Below are positions 25,276 to 36,124 of a stretch of DNA of 64,000 bases, in pieces. Each line of letters begins with the position of its first letter. Within the stretch, counting starts at the first letter, position 1. The notes below the pieces were generated by a model. That model ran no database searches and had not been told where the DNA came from. It was given only the letters and a program-made list of their open reading frames with translations. The stretch comes from Lytechinus pictus (Eukaryota > Echinodermata > Echinoidea > Temnopleuroida > Toxopneustidae). The stretch is taken from the NCBI RefSeq assembly GCF_037042905.1, contig NC_087254.1:23909103-23973102 (forward strand), given 5' to 3'. Both the position numbers and the translations under genes were made by a program.

Positions 25276-26232
25276 CAGTGCATATCAAAAAAAATCCTGT
25301 AAAATTATATATTTGTAATATCCTGAAGATTTTTTCCACATTTTAACATTGGTACAGATCCATTTAAGCAAATGACGATATAACTGTCGAAAAATATTTC
25401 CGCTTGAGCAAGCACCACTTACTTAAAAAGTTAGTGGAAAATGATTTGCGCAGAACTTTGAAATAGTTATGCGAATAAAAGTAGACCTTAATCATGAAGA
25501 ACACGTTTAATTTAGCTAGTAAATTGATTTGAAGACATCTTTTACCTTTTTTAACTTGTTTCCTTGCCCAAAACACTTTGAAGAGTGCATTGCGCCCCAT
25601 CCCACTCCCCCACACACTGAGGCCATCGTGACGATATTTGCTTTACACTGAGCCATGATAATACATGAAATGGCGTAGGCTTGATTTTCATTTTGTTAAT
25701 GATTCTTAAGCTTGGGAAAAGTGTGGAGAAACAAGTATTAAATGAAAAATGAAATGTAAACCCACTTTAAATGATAAAAACTTAGTGGAAAAAATGCTGG
25801 AGATGTCTGATATAAACTTTTGTTCAGATTCAGTTATGTCCTCAGATCCAGCTGGCATAAAAAGGGTAAATGTTGTGCAAAGTGTTGAAATTTCAATTTG
25901 AGTAGCAAAATTGTTACAAAATGCTTGAATCTATCCATTTTATTTCAATTAACTAAAAACTATGAGAAATATTACGTAGGGTAAGTTTGATTTCGCCCTT
26001 TCCCCTTGACACAGCGTGAAAATGAGCATTTCTGCGCAAACAGATTTCTGCGAGCTTTACATAAATGAACAGTGCTCACTCAAGTGTAACATTCTGTCAA
26101 AACTTTTACTTTCGTTGGATAGATGAGACCCAAACCCAAGATTATATGTGACAAAATTACCCACCTTTTTTTTTTTTTTTTTTTAATTCCCAGGGCTTTT
26201 TCAAAGTGTAAACTTTTTTTTGATACGCACTG
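25276..26232. mobile_element. TA-flanked DNA transposon, non-autonomous (Tc1/mariner-like), 957 bp
   Basis: The left end CAGTGCATATCAAAAAAAA (25276-25294) is matched by the right end TTTTTTTTGATACGCACTG (26214-26232), a 19 bp inverted repeat with one mismatch. TA lies directly outside both ends (25274-25275 and 26233-26234). Ends beginning CAGT next to a TA target duplication are characteristic of the Tc1/mariner superfamily. I see no intact transposase: the two short minus-strand frames inside have no recognisable motif. Minisatellite-like sequence lies on both sides, so the element appears to have inserted into the array. Confidence 0.75.
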
Positions 26233-26236
26233 TATA

Positions 26237-27235
26237 ATCAAATCAAATGAGATCGAACCAAATGAGATGAGATCAAACAAAATAATCCCAGATTAAATCA
26301 AACGAGATCAGATTAAACCAAATGATATCAGATTAAACCAAATGAGATCAGATCAAACCAAATGAGATCAGATCAAACCAAATGAGATTAGATCAAACCA
26401 AATGATATCAGATTAAATCAAACGAGATCAGATCAAACCAAATGATATCAGATTAAACCAAACGAGATCAGATCAAACCAAATGATATCAGATTAAACCA
26501 AACGAGATCAGATCAAACCAAATGAGATCATATTAAAACAACTAAGATCAGATTAGAGGAAATCAGATCAGATCAAACCAAATGATACCAGATTAAACCA
26601 AATGAGATCAGATTAAAGCAAAAAAAGGTCAGATAAGAGCAAATGAGATCAAATCAATGAGATCAAACGAAACTAAATGATATCAGATCAAACTAAATAA
26701 TCCCAGATTAAATCAAACGAGATCAGATTAAACCAAATGATATCAGATTAAACCAAATGAGATCAGATCAAACCAAATGAGATCAGATCAAACCAAATGA
26801 GATTAGATCAAACCAAATGATATCAGATTAAATCAAACGAGATCAGATCAAACCAAATGATATCAGATTAAACCAAACGAGATCAGATCAAACCAAATGA
26901 TATCAGATTAAACCAAACGAGATCAGATCAAACCAAATGATATCAGATTAAACCAAACGAGATCAGATCAAACCAAATGAGATCATATTAAAACAACTAA
27001 GATCAGATTAGAGGAAATCAGATCAGATCAAACCAAATGATACCAGATTAAACCAAATGAGATCAGATTAAAGCAAAAAAAGGTCAGATAAGAGCAAATG
27101 AGATCAAATCAATGAGATCAAACGAAACTAAATGATATCAGATCAAACTAAATGTGATCGGATCAAACCAAACGATATAAGATTAAAGAAAAATAATTAG
27201 ATCAAACTAAATGATATTGGATCAAACCAAATGAG
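26237..27235 (+). repeat. 20 bp minisatellite with 40 bp and about 415-455 bp higher-order units
   Basis: The basic unit resembles GATCAGATCAAACCAAATGA. Pairs of variant units form a 40 bp unit. A still longer unit is duplicated: the marker AATAATCCCAGATTAAATCA occurs at 26281 and 26696 (415 bp apart), while GAGATCATATTAAAACAACT occurs at 26524 and 26979 (455 bp apart). The second long copy therefore carries one extra 40 bp unit. A few decayed units also precede the transposon at 25235-25275. Confidence 0.9.
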
Positions 27236-27330
27236 ATCTAACATGACTTACAAAATCATATAATTTAGATAACTTAAGATGAATAGAAACAGAGACAAAT
27301 GAAATCATGAAAGACCACCGATACCAGATA

Positions 27331-27543
27331 CCCGTTTCATAAAGACGATGATAACTTTTCTGTTTTGATAAGATGTATAGCAGCCAATCAATATCAAGAT
27401 TCCTATGGTAGTTACCATAATAATATCATTAAGATAGTAATTATACTTGCTTATATAGCGCCAAACAATTACTTTATCATAAGTATCTTAAGCGCTCTAC
27501 AGTAATGACAAAGTTACAACACTTGTAGGTCTTTATGAAACGG
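27331..27543. mobile_element. Probable MITE with CCGTTTCATAAAG ends
   Basis: CCCGTTTCATAAAG at the left is inverted as CTTTATGAAACGG at the right, about 210 bp apart. The interior includes a TATAGCGCCAAACAA / AAGCGCTCTACAGT stretch. No coding sequence is present. Confidence 0.55.
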
Positions 27544-27549
27544 TTCCAC

Positions 27550-28570
27550 GTCAATTCATTCAGATAGGATATTAGATGTTCATTTTCATGTGATTATGTT
27601 GTTCCTTTTTCGGAATGCATTCAGTGCATAAATGTATTTCAACTCTCGGTATTCCATTTTTAGAGATGTTTTGAAAAAAAAATGAAGCAAACGAGCTAAT
27701 TTTCACTTGATTCTACGTTTTGTCACGTATATCCCATTCCCAAAGCACATTCGATTTATTGCAAAATAGGAGGAATCTTGAAAATGTGAATTTCATATTG
27801 ATTTTTGACCATTTCCATCCTAACCTTCGCTGCTCGAGGACAAAAAAACCCCGGTAATTTCAGGAAATTTGATTCTTCGTATCGACAATTCCGTTTTAGC
27901 TTCCAAAGCTTATTGCAATCAAGTCAAGAAGAAAAAAGGCAAAGGATGTCCTTTTTAACGAAATGGCCATGACGTTCACAGTGTTAGAATTACGCCTGGT
28001 TGACGTCTAGAAGGAACTTCAAAGCATTACATATGTCGTAACGGATTTCATGATAAAAATACATCAGTCTTTTCTTTGGCTAATATTAATACCGCCTACA
28101 CGAAGTGCTTTTACAAAGTTTGATGACGATGAGTACGCCTGTATATACATACTATTCTTCTTCGGAAACGATAGCGATGGGGCATTTATCTCAAATTGGA
28201 ATTTCATCGGGCTAGACTACTTGTCTCAAAACGCTGTTTGCTTTTATTTGTTGGAGTATAGTTGTTTTGAATATCATGCTCGAAGCCCTCGAAGCGATCA
28301 TCTTTATTTCATCATGGCGCGAGGAATATTTCAACAGGCGCAAAGAAGAGAGGAAGGCGAGAATTTTGATTAATTTTGCTTGCTCAAGTATTTCAGAGGG
28401 GTACTGAGATACGGCAATTATATTTTAAGTAATATAATAATCGTTCCTGGTTCTCATGAATTTATTAAGTCCCGGGAGTCATTCACTTAATTTCAGATGT
28501 TCATGGAACACGAAGTGCCCCTGATTGTATAAGAAACATTGGTTAACGAATATTTTAAATAGAATGAAAC
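27550..28570. other. Non-coding tract, no recognised element
   Basis: A 107-codon plus-strand frame at 28050-28373 was considered. It has no domain or codon bias, so I do not call a gene here. Confidence 0.35.
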
Positions 28571-28576
28571 CTCTTA

Positions 28577-28795
28577 TACCAGGTGTCACAGAAAAAAAAA
28601 CACCGAAACGATGGGGTTTAGTTACCGTTTTATCAACGCCTTGTGATTTTGATGCTTCCTCAGTTCTGACTGGGGCTTTGTATTAAGTTCTCTTCGTTAG
28701 AACAGGCGATTGCCCCGAAAACACTTATTGTTAGCGAAGTTCGTTAAATCCACAATTACGCCTTTTATGGAGGGGGGGGGGGGGGACACCTGGTA
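28577..28795. mobile_element. Small MITE with TACCAGGTGTC ends
   Basis: TACCAGGTGTC (28577-28587) and GACACCTGGTA (28785-28795) are perfect 11 bp inverted ends that include a terminal TA. A G14 run sits immediately inside the right end. No coding sequence. Confidence 0.6.
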
Positions 28796-28799
28796 CAGT

Positions 28800-31700
28800 A
28801 GGAATATAAGATGCAACTTGAATTAAGTTTGCAAAAGTCTCTGATAAAAAAACAAACGTTTTTCATTTAACACGAAACTACTCAAGTTGATAGCTCCTTG
28901 ATTTTTGTCATCCTCCGATATAATTTCAGAGTGTAGAGAAGAATATTTAGAATAAATTAAGAAAAAAAATATATAATTAAAAGAGAGAGAAGATAAATGC
29001 GTTTAACTTTGTATCATTATTAATTTTAATATTTAATTATTGTAAAATTTTACTTTAATATCAATGTTTTTATGTTAATATTTCCAATAACTGGCGCGAT
29101 GGGGTTGTTACATTCCAAGCAAATTGGAAAATCGCACAAACTTGTTTTGATATTTCCCTCCCGAGCCAACAAGATTTATTGAAAAAATTAATGCATTTTG
29201 TGCAATGACTCGTCTCTCGATGCATTTTCGTTAAATCATGACAGTATTTTCAAGTATAAGATTCGTAACCTGTCACATGGGATGTGTTTTAAATTACATG
29301 CGAGTCATGAACAAATTCTGAATGGATTTCTCCCGAGGCGCTTTTATATCATATCGCGTTTTGCAAGTTTAAAAGATGTTTTTGAGGGTGCACGGGGGTT
29401 TTGATAAAGCTTGATATATGAATGTGGGCATGATGGTGAATGGTAAATGAGGAAGAGACGGGAGAGAAACAGAGAGAGAGAGAGAGAGAGCAAGCGAGTA
29501 AAATTATTGAAGAGAGCTAGGTAGAGAAATGGAAAAGTGACAAAGAGGTATAGAGGTGAATGTAAGTTATGGTTATTTTAGGGTAGGAAAGAGAGATCTA
29601 GAGTGAAAGGGAGAAGGAGAGGGAGAGGGGGAGAAAGGGGTAGGAGAGTGAGAGGGGTGTCATAAACGGATATTAGAGAAAGGATGCAGTCAGCGAAATG
29701 AAAGCAACCCCAGAAAAAAATATATTTACCAGCGAGAAAAGAGTAAACAATTCAAGGAAGACAGGGAGGGAAATACGATATCAACTACCCTCCCACATCG
29801 TCACGTCCAACCACCGTATATACCACAGTGAGCATCACCCGGTAAATAGGATCTCATCATAAATACATGAAAAGAAGGCCAACATTTCAGAGCGCTTCCT
29901 TCCCTGTCGGGTTGAGACGAAATTGGACGGTGTATTGGGCCGGGGAATTGTGATGAGCTTTTTGCATGCCTCAGCCCTCTCCCCATTTACACCTAGATGA
30001 TCATTTCCATTTGGCGAGTCACCTGCCCAATGCATTATTGTCCGCATTGTATAATGGCGGTGGGTAGTGAAAAATGATTAAGACGGGGTGGAAAATAAAA
30101 TAAAACAGGCATAAAATTACACCCTTGGGAGACGCCAAGTTATGGAGTTATTTCATATCTTCCGAAGATACTGTCCTTTTTTCGGGGGCGGTTGGCGGGG
30201 CATACCGGTAAAATCAGTAAATCGAGAGCATTTCTTAAACTAGAAACTAGACATTGATAGTATGAGATCAATGCGCATGGGATCAAGCTGGCAGACGTAC
30301 ATATTTTATGGAAAAGAAATGTTTACTGATTCTAACTTATGCAATTTATGGATGTTTCTTTCCTGGGAATACATAGTTACGGGGTATTGTTACCTGCCAG
30401 TTATAATCACACTACAATATTATATATGGTATACATTTTATCTGTTGTTATGCATAATGGACATCTGGCGGCTGGCTTTCACGATTTTTAAGAACAACCT
30501 TTAATGCAGGCATATACATGAAATTGTAATTATGTTAGTGAAACACGTCTATCGTCCATGATATAGGCATTCTGTTTCAGAACATTACATGTAACCTCTG
30601 TTCATAGCAGATATTTATCAAACTATATCATAACATGGATATATAAACAAGATAATCCCTTATAAAACCAAATGCTGTAAAAAGTCTTGGTAAAGTTCCA
30701 GTATGAAGTTGAATTGTAATGCACACGAAAAGTCGAAAATGATTTTTATAAATATCCCCATGCGACAGTGCTTGTCCTAACCAAGATTCAATTAATTATC
30801 TGAGAGAAAAGTGTTTCCCAATCGTTGATATTCAGACTAAACCAAGCTATTTTTAAGAATAAAAACTAACGAAATAAATGTCTCTGATGTCCACCGCAGA
30901 GTTTCCATATACAATTCCCCAATATCCAGAATAATAATCATTCTTCTTTTATATTCCCATGTCGATATAGTGGATGTCCTCATTGTTCTCTCTGTTCTGG
31001 ATATGTAATTTCCTTTGACCCATAAAATACGATGGCAAATTTACCTCAAGATTTTTTTAAAAGACTACATTCTCATATCTGGTAGATAAGACTACCCTAC
31101 GTTACACATTTATCTTGTTAATAATGGATTTCTTTAGATTGCTCTTACAAGATTCGGGTCTGGTGATGGAGAAACTTTTCCATATCATATCAAGTACCAA
31201 GTTGTATAATTATGTTTTTTTATTTTTGACAAAGAAATTAAAATTTACGTCCAATAAATACAAGCGTACAATAGCCTTTTAGCCTTATACTAAATCTTAA
31301 TTTGTTCATAGTTTTAAGAACATTATTTTCTGATGTACAATGCACATGTCGTTTTGTTGGGAGCACATCTACTCCATGGTGTCAAATAGTGTTCATGTAT
31401 CTTTTAAAGAATGTAACCTACGTACTTATCGATGAAAGGGTACATGTTTCTTTTATCGGTATATTTGTCAGTAGGATTTCTCCTTTTAACGTATAGACAG
31501 TCAGTTGAGGCATTTTGCTGGTTGGTGGGAAAGGGCAAACCACTCGAGGTGTCTTTGAGCTTCGTGCATAAGATCTTTAACCTTGCATCTTTTATCTCAA
31601 AGTATACCAAACTAGGAGTCGTTCAGACGGAATTAAAACTAAATTTGCATGAAAGAGATTTTAGACAGCGATCCAGCTTGAGAATCACGTCTGAGACTGA

Positions 31701-33475
31701 TTACGAATGAGCGACATTTTTATTGTTTGAAATTGATTTTGACTTTATTTTACATATTTCACAAGTAAACATAAAAAACAGTGGTTAATAGTGATGAAGA
31801 AAATGATACTGGTGAAGAAAATCGTTTAGGGGAAAGTAATCATAAAACTAATACCCCCCATAACAATGAGAATATGCTGGCCGACAATATTACCTTATAC
31901 AGGAGGAGGAGAAGGGGTGCCCCGATAAATCATAAAATCTTCTCTTCATTGTAAATTTTCACAAATTGCTACCCAATTTGTGCGTACCTAGTCCTTGTAT
32001 TTCATTAAAATAAGCTAAAATCGCTCCAAATGATGAGCTCGGGCGATTCACTCTATCACAGACTTTCTTAACCATTTACGTTTTCTTGCCGTCCCCATCC
32101 CCTAAGAAAATACTCCTGCCCATATCTATGGTTGACAATAAGTGGATCAGGGTAGGACTCATTATTCTCAACACATCATGTTAAGAGCATCATTCATATA
32201 GCGTAACGTTTTCACTGGACACATCGCATTTACCCTTGTCTTCTAACGCGATGTTCACACGAACAATTAATCTTCATCCTTATTTGAAGGGGTATAAAAT
32301 AAATCTCTCCAATCTTCAATTGTCTTCTGTTTTCCTAAACTGAAAGCCCGGTAACGAAACGTCGACGTTTTGTTATCAGAGAAACCAGCAATAATAAAGT
32401 TTGCTAAATGTGTTTTCCCTGATGCGCCAAATAGACCCCAAAAAAATGGCTAGTCTGAACGAAGATTAAAATAGAAGCATCACACGTTTACCTAGCAGGC
32501 ATAAAGAGAGAAAAAAGGGTTTTTTCCAAGCCGATGCTTACCCGTATAGAAAAGAGGCAACGACAGTTTTTTCGCCGGGTTAAAATGAATATTTCAGCGC
32601 CCCTTTTGAAATCAATACGAAATTAGACTCGGCGTCCCTACCGAGAGAAAATTCTAGTTTCCATCATACAAAAACAGTAGGATAGATATCTCTAAAAAGT
32701 CAGCTTCATAAAAAAATTGGAATTATGAATAATGCAAATGAAAGAGGATTTTCGGATTGAATATTTCAAATACAAATTCGACGAAATTTATCGTGAATGG
32801 CAATGACCGTAAGGTGAATATAAGTATCTAAGGCCAAAGGATTTTTTGTTTGTGTCATGGACTAATAAAGCACATTTTCACTGATTTTCTAATAAAATAT
32901 TCTCAAATATTTTGTATCGTTTAATGCAGATAAAAAATAAAGTGTTCTCGGGAATGGCCCAATAAACAGTCTCCATGGTCTCTTTTGATGCCACAGTCGT
33001 GATCAACTAATATTCAGGAAAGGTATTTACAAAAATATTTCTTGATTCATGGAATATTTCCATGCTTGATGATAGTCCTTTTTCATATAGCGCTTTTGGT
33101 GCCCCAAAACATCTGATGTACCATTTTTAATGTAAGGTCTTTAGAGTAATAAATGGGTAACATAGTATTCTATGTTAGTCATAAAACTCTCCTTATCCTT
33201 CTCACCTGTCTCTTAACTGTTTAAGCAAGCAAGGTTGCGTACAATCAATCAGCAAGAAGACTTACGACTTTTGGTCTCTCCGAGGGACAAAGCATTGATA
33301 TCTTGCTGCTGTCGAAGAGTACTTTTTTGCATCGATTTTGATTCAAATCTGGGTCACAACACTGTAATATACAACATAATTGAGATCCATTTTGGAAAAA
33401 AAAAAGCCCTGTAAAATTATATTTCAATGCTTAAGTAAAAATGCCTTGATAAACATTTCTCCGCAGAACAGCAAT
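28800..33475. other. Non-coding tract with a GA-rich block
   Basis: No supported gene. A purine-rich block with (GA)n lies at about 29447-29655. The stretch at 29790-30060 is less AT-rich, without repeats or a clear frame. Short membrane-like frames at 30262-30504 and 31302-31710 lack support. Confidence 0.4.
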
Positions 33476-33479
33476 AAAC

Positions 33480-33700
33480 GGAGGCGCGATAGCTCAGTCG
33501 GTATAGAGCGGGGGTTTCGGATTCTGTTGACCCGGGTTCGATTCCCACTTGGTGCGCTAGTGCCCTTGGGTATGGCATTTTTCTTCATTACCAGGTCCCT
33601 TGGAAAGGACCTTAAGCCGTCAGTCCTCTGGTTGCTTGCTTACATACATTCATGCTTTCTTAGAAATCGGGCAAAAAATCACCTCCATTACCAGACGTCT
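33480..33700 (+). mobile_element. tRNA-derived SINE
   Basis: The head contains polymerase III promoter boxes in tRNA spacing: box A TAGCTCAGTCGG (33490-33501) and box B GGTTCGATTCC (33535-33545). GCGCGA near the 5' end can pair with GTGCGC after box B, as in an acceptor stem, but the anticodon and T stems are imperfect, so it is not a working tRNA gene. A non-tRNA tail follows, with TGCCCTTGGGTATGGCA and GGTCCCTTGGAAAGGACCTT, ending near 33700. Confidence 0.7.
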
Positions 33701-35210
33701 CTATACAGTGCTATAGCGCAGTGATTAGGGGAGCATTCTGTTTTCTATAACACACCTGCTCACAGTGCTATGGGTTAATGAAGGAACAGCTCTGCAGGAG
33801 AAGCAGGGGAGTGGCCGTCCTCTTGGAGTTTTAAAATGATGGAAAAATGAGGAAAAGAAGAAATAAGGGAAGGCAAGGATGATTGAGAAAATACCCATAT
33901 TTCTCATCATTATTATGAAAACACATATTAATGTCATCTTGACCCCCCCCCAAAAAAAAAAATCAACTTGGTACCGGCCCTGGTTTAATCCTTCACAATT
34001 TTCTCGAATGCGGTGCATTGTACGGCATGATGGAAACGAAGAAAGAGCGGGGGTGGAGGGATGGAACGAGAGATGAATACGGTAAACGTTAAAGATGGAG
34101 TAAGTCAGATATATTGATAGAGGAATGAAGGGGAAGAAGGAAGAGAGAGAGAGAGAGAGGGGGGAGAGAGGGGAGAGAGAGCGTGACCTCGACACTCTGA
34201 ATAACATTACAAACTCAAATGACAACACATCACTGTCGATGGCGCAAAAAATCCATATAAAACAAATGAGGCGTTTCGACATGAGTTATATCGCCACAAT
34301 GAAGACAGCGCATGCGTTACTAATGAGTCTCTTTTACTACTTTTCACAATATTCTACAATGTCTAAGGTGCCCCATTTATTAGACAACAACTAGACGTTT
34401 CATCAATAATTCAATTCCTTCACAAGGAGTCGATTTCCAGTTCACACTAATGTCTTTTTTCGACTCTTGCGTTTGTTTTCGGATGAAAATCTTGGCAATT
34501 TATGGTGTCATTCACGAGATCATTATTTTGTTTGAAAATAAATAATTCATGTTTCTGGAATAATCAAGAAAGTGTTCTTGTTTTGTACCGTGACTTCACC
34601 GGGACAAGGCAGTCGTAAAAGTGGCTATTATTAAAAAGGGGCTTTAGTATAGATAGAAAATTGTTCCCACGATATACTAACTCGTTCCAACGACTTATTG
34701 AATCGTTTGATTGGTTCCATTGGCTTATACGATGAGTTATAAATAATGGGAACGTGTTAATACATCTATGGAAAGCGTTAGCAACTCAAGAAAAATAGAA
34801 ATATGTCATGCCACCACAGGGGCTCCGTAATCAAATAGCTAGACCTATATATATAGAAAAAATATGGATGAATATCACAATGTAGATATATATGTAGAAA
34901 GAAAGACATTTATGCAAAAACAAATCTACAAAATGTGTGGTTTGTGATAATGCATGAACTCCTGTTAGGGTTACAATAATTTGAATTTTGAAGAAAAAAA
35001 AACAACAACAGAGGCTAGATTTATAAAGTAAACGTGTGATTTTTTTACGAGCACAGAAAATGCATGATATAAATGGAAAATAAAAATGATCGTTGGATTT
35101 ATATAGACCTTGATGAGTGACTAAATCTAGATCGTCATTAATATTTAGATATCTTATCTTTGCGTACGGCCATGCTTCCGCCATGAAGGTATACCTACAC
35201 GCTAAAGTCT
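33701..35210. other. Non-coding tract with GA-rich and C9A11 blocks
   Basis: No supported gene. It holds a C9A11 junction at 33943-33962, a (GA)n/(GGGGA) block at about 34125-34180, and a possible degraded MITE at about 34650-34770 (GTTCCCACGATATACTAAC and a partly inverted GGGAACGTGTTAATAC). Confidence 0.4.
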
Positions 35211-35214
35211 CAAT

Positions 35215-35337
35215 TTAAATCCAGTATTTTACCATCGTTATAGCCAATGAAAGTTTTGCTTGTTTGGACTTTTTAATTATCGATTCTTCAACATCTTCGG
35301 TAGATAGTAAAATAAATCGCTCCAATTCTTTATCCAT
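35215..35337 (-). pseudogene. Short coding-like relic, possibly from a recombinase-type transposon gene
   Basis: From ATG at 35337 to TAA at 35215 the minus strand encodes 40 residues with a coherent helical look, including FILLSTEDVEESIIKKSKQA. The sentence-like motif LSTxxVEESxxxL recurs in diverged form at about 35790-35830 (LSTKNVEESLNLL) and more weakly at about 35650-35680. The style (acidic helix, then a K/S-rich turn and a helix) recalls the N-terminal segment of ZMYM/QRICH1/Crypton-like recombinase relatives, but that is a guess. It is too short and isolated to be a working gene. Confidence 0.22.
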
Positions 35338-35962
35338 GCTTATTATTACTAAATACGTGTTGGATACGTAAAGCTATATCTGAAACAGTGGAATGTAAAC
35401 TATGGTAAATGAATCTTTACATTTCACGTATGGTCAGCCAATAATTCTGGTGTTTTTCTAATATGCAATTCTTCAGCTATATCTTAAATAGTCGAATAAC
35501 AAAATCATCTCTACACTTTATTAGAGCATGAAATGCACAATTCCTAGCTCCCTGGCACATGAAGCATTCTCTATATGAAGAATTACTTTTAATCATTTTA
35601 ACATCCTACCGACATTGAAATAGATTAAAGTTTAATATCAGTTTAAGCAATACTTTAACATCTATATTGGATAGTCAAACGATCCAATCATTCAATTTAC
35701 TTCATGCATATTTTATATACCTTTGTGTTAGCTATCTTACATGGGTATTAAATCTAGGCTTGGTCTGCATTCATCATTTTTACCAATTAAAAGATTAAGC
35801 GATTCTTCAACATTTTTAGTAGATAGTGTTTTTGATGAATCCTTTAATTCATTCTTTAATCCTAAATTTACCTTCGTTTGTTTGAACTTTTCTGGCAACC
35901 GAGTGTGTATTCTCAATAAACGTTTAACTGTTAAGTCATCGCAAGGTTTAACCATGTTAATA

Positions 35963-36121
35963 CCTCGGTCACATTTACTCTACGGCGGCCATACGGCGAG
36001 TCGAAAACGGCCGTTTTAACATTTTTGTATTGCAGCTATACATAGGTGGTTTGAATAAAAATGAATAAAACTGCTGTTTTCGACTCGCCGTACGGCCGCC
36101 GTAGAGCAAATGTGACCGAGG
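35963..36121. mobile_element. TA-flanked MITE with long CCTCGGTCACA inverted ends, 159 bp
   Basis: The ends begin CCTCGGTCACATTTACTCTA (left) and, read inverted from the right, CCTCGGTCACATTTGCTCTA. Similarity continues through TACGGCGAGTCGAAAAC, so each arm is about 50 bp. TA lies outside both ends (35961-35962 and 36122-36123). It separates two similar flanking stretches (AACTGTTAAGTCATCGCAA on the left, AACCGTTAAGTCATTGCAA on the right). No coding sequence. Confidence 0.8.
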
Positions 36122-36124
36122 TAT

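Noticed and set aside
25276..26232. A transposase gene within the TA-flanked element
   Set aside because: The only frames are 83 and 66 codons, with no catalytic triad or helix-turn-helix that I can see, so the element is called non-autonomous.
26237..27235. A CRISPR-like array (regular 20 bp repeat)
   Set aside because: Units are directly adjacent without unique spacers, and the window is eukaryotic, so it is a minisatellite.
33484..33560. A functional tRNA gene
   Set aside because: Boxes A and B are good, but the anticodon stem and part of the T stem do not pair, and a SINE-type tail follows directly.
33725..34282. A 185-codon minus-strand frame
   Set aside because: It spans GA-rich blocks and a C9A11 run. 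The leucine/serine-rich composition explains it and no domain is visible.
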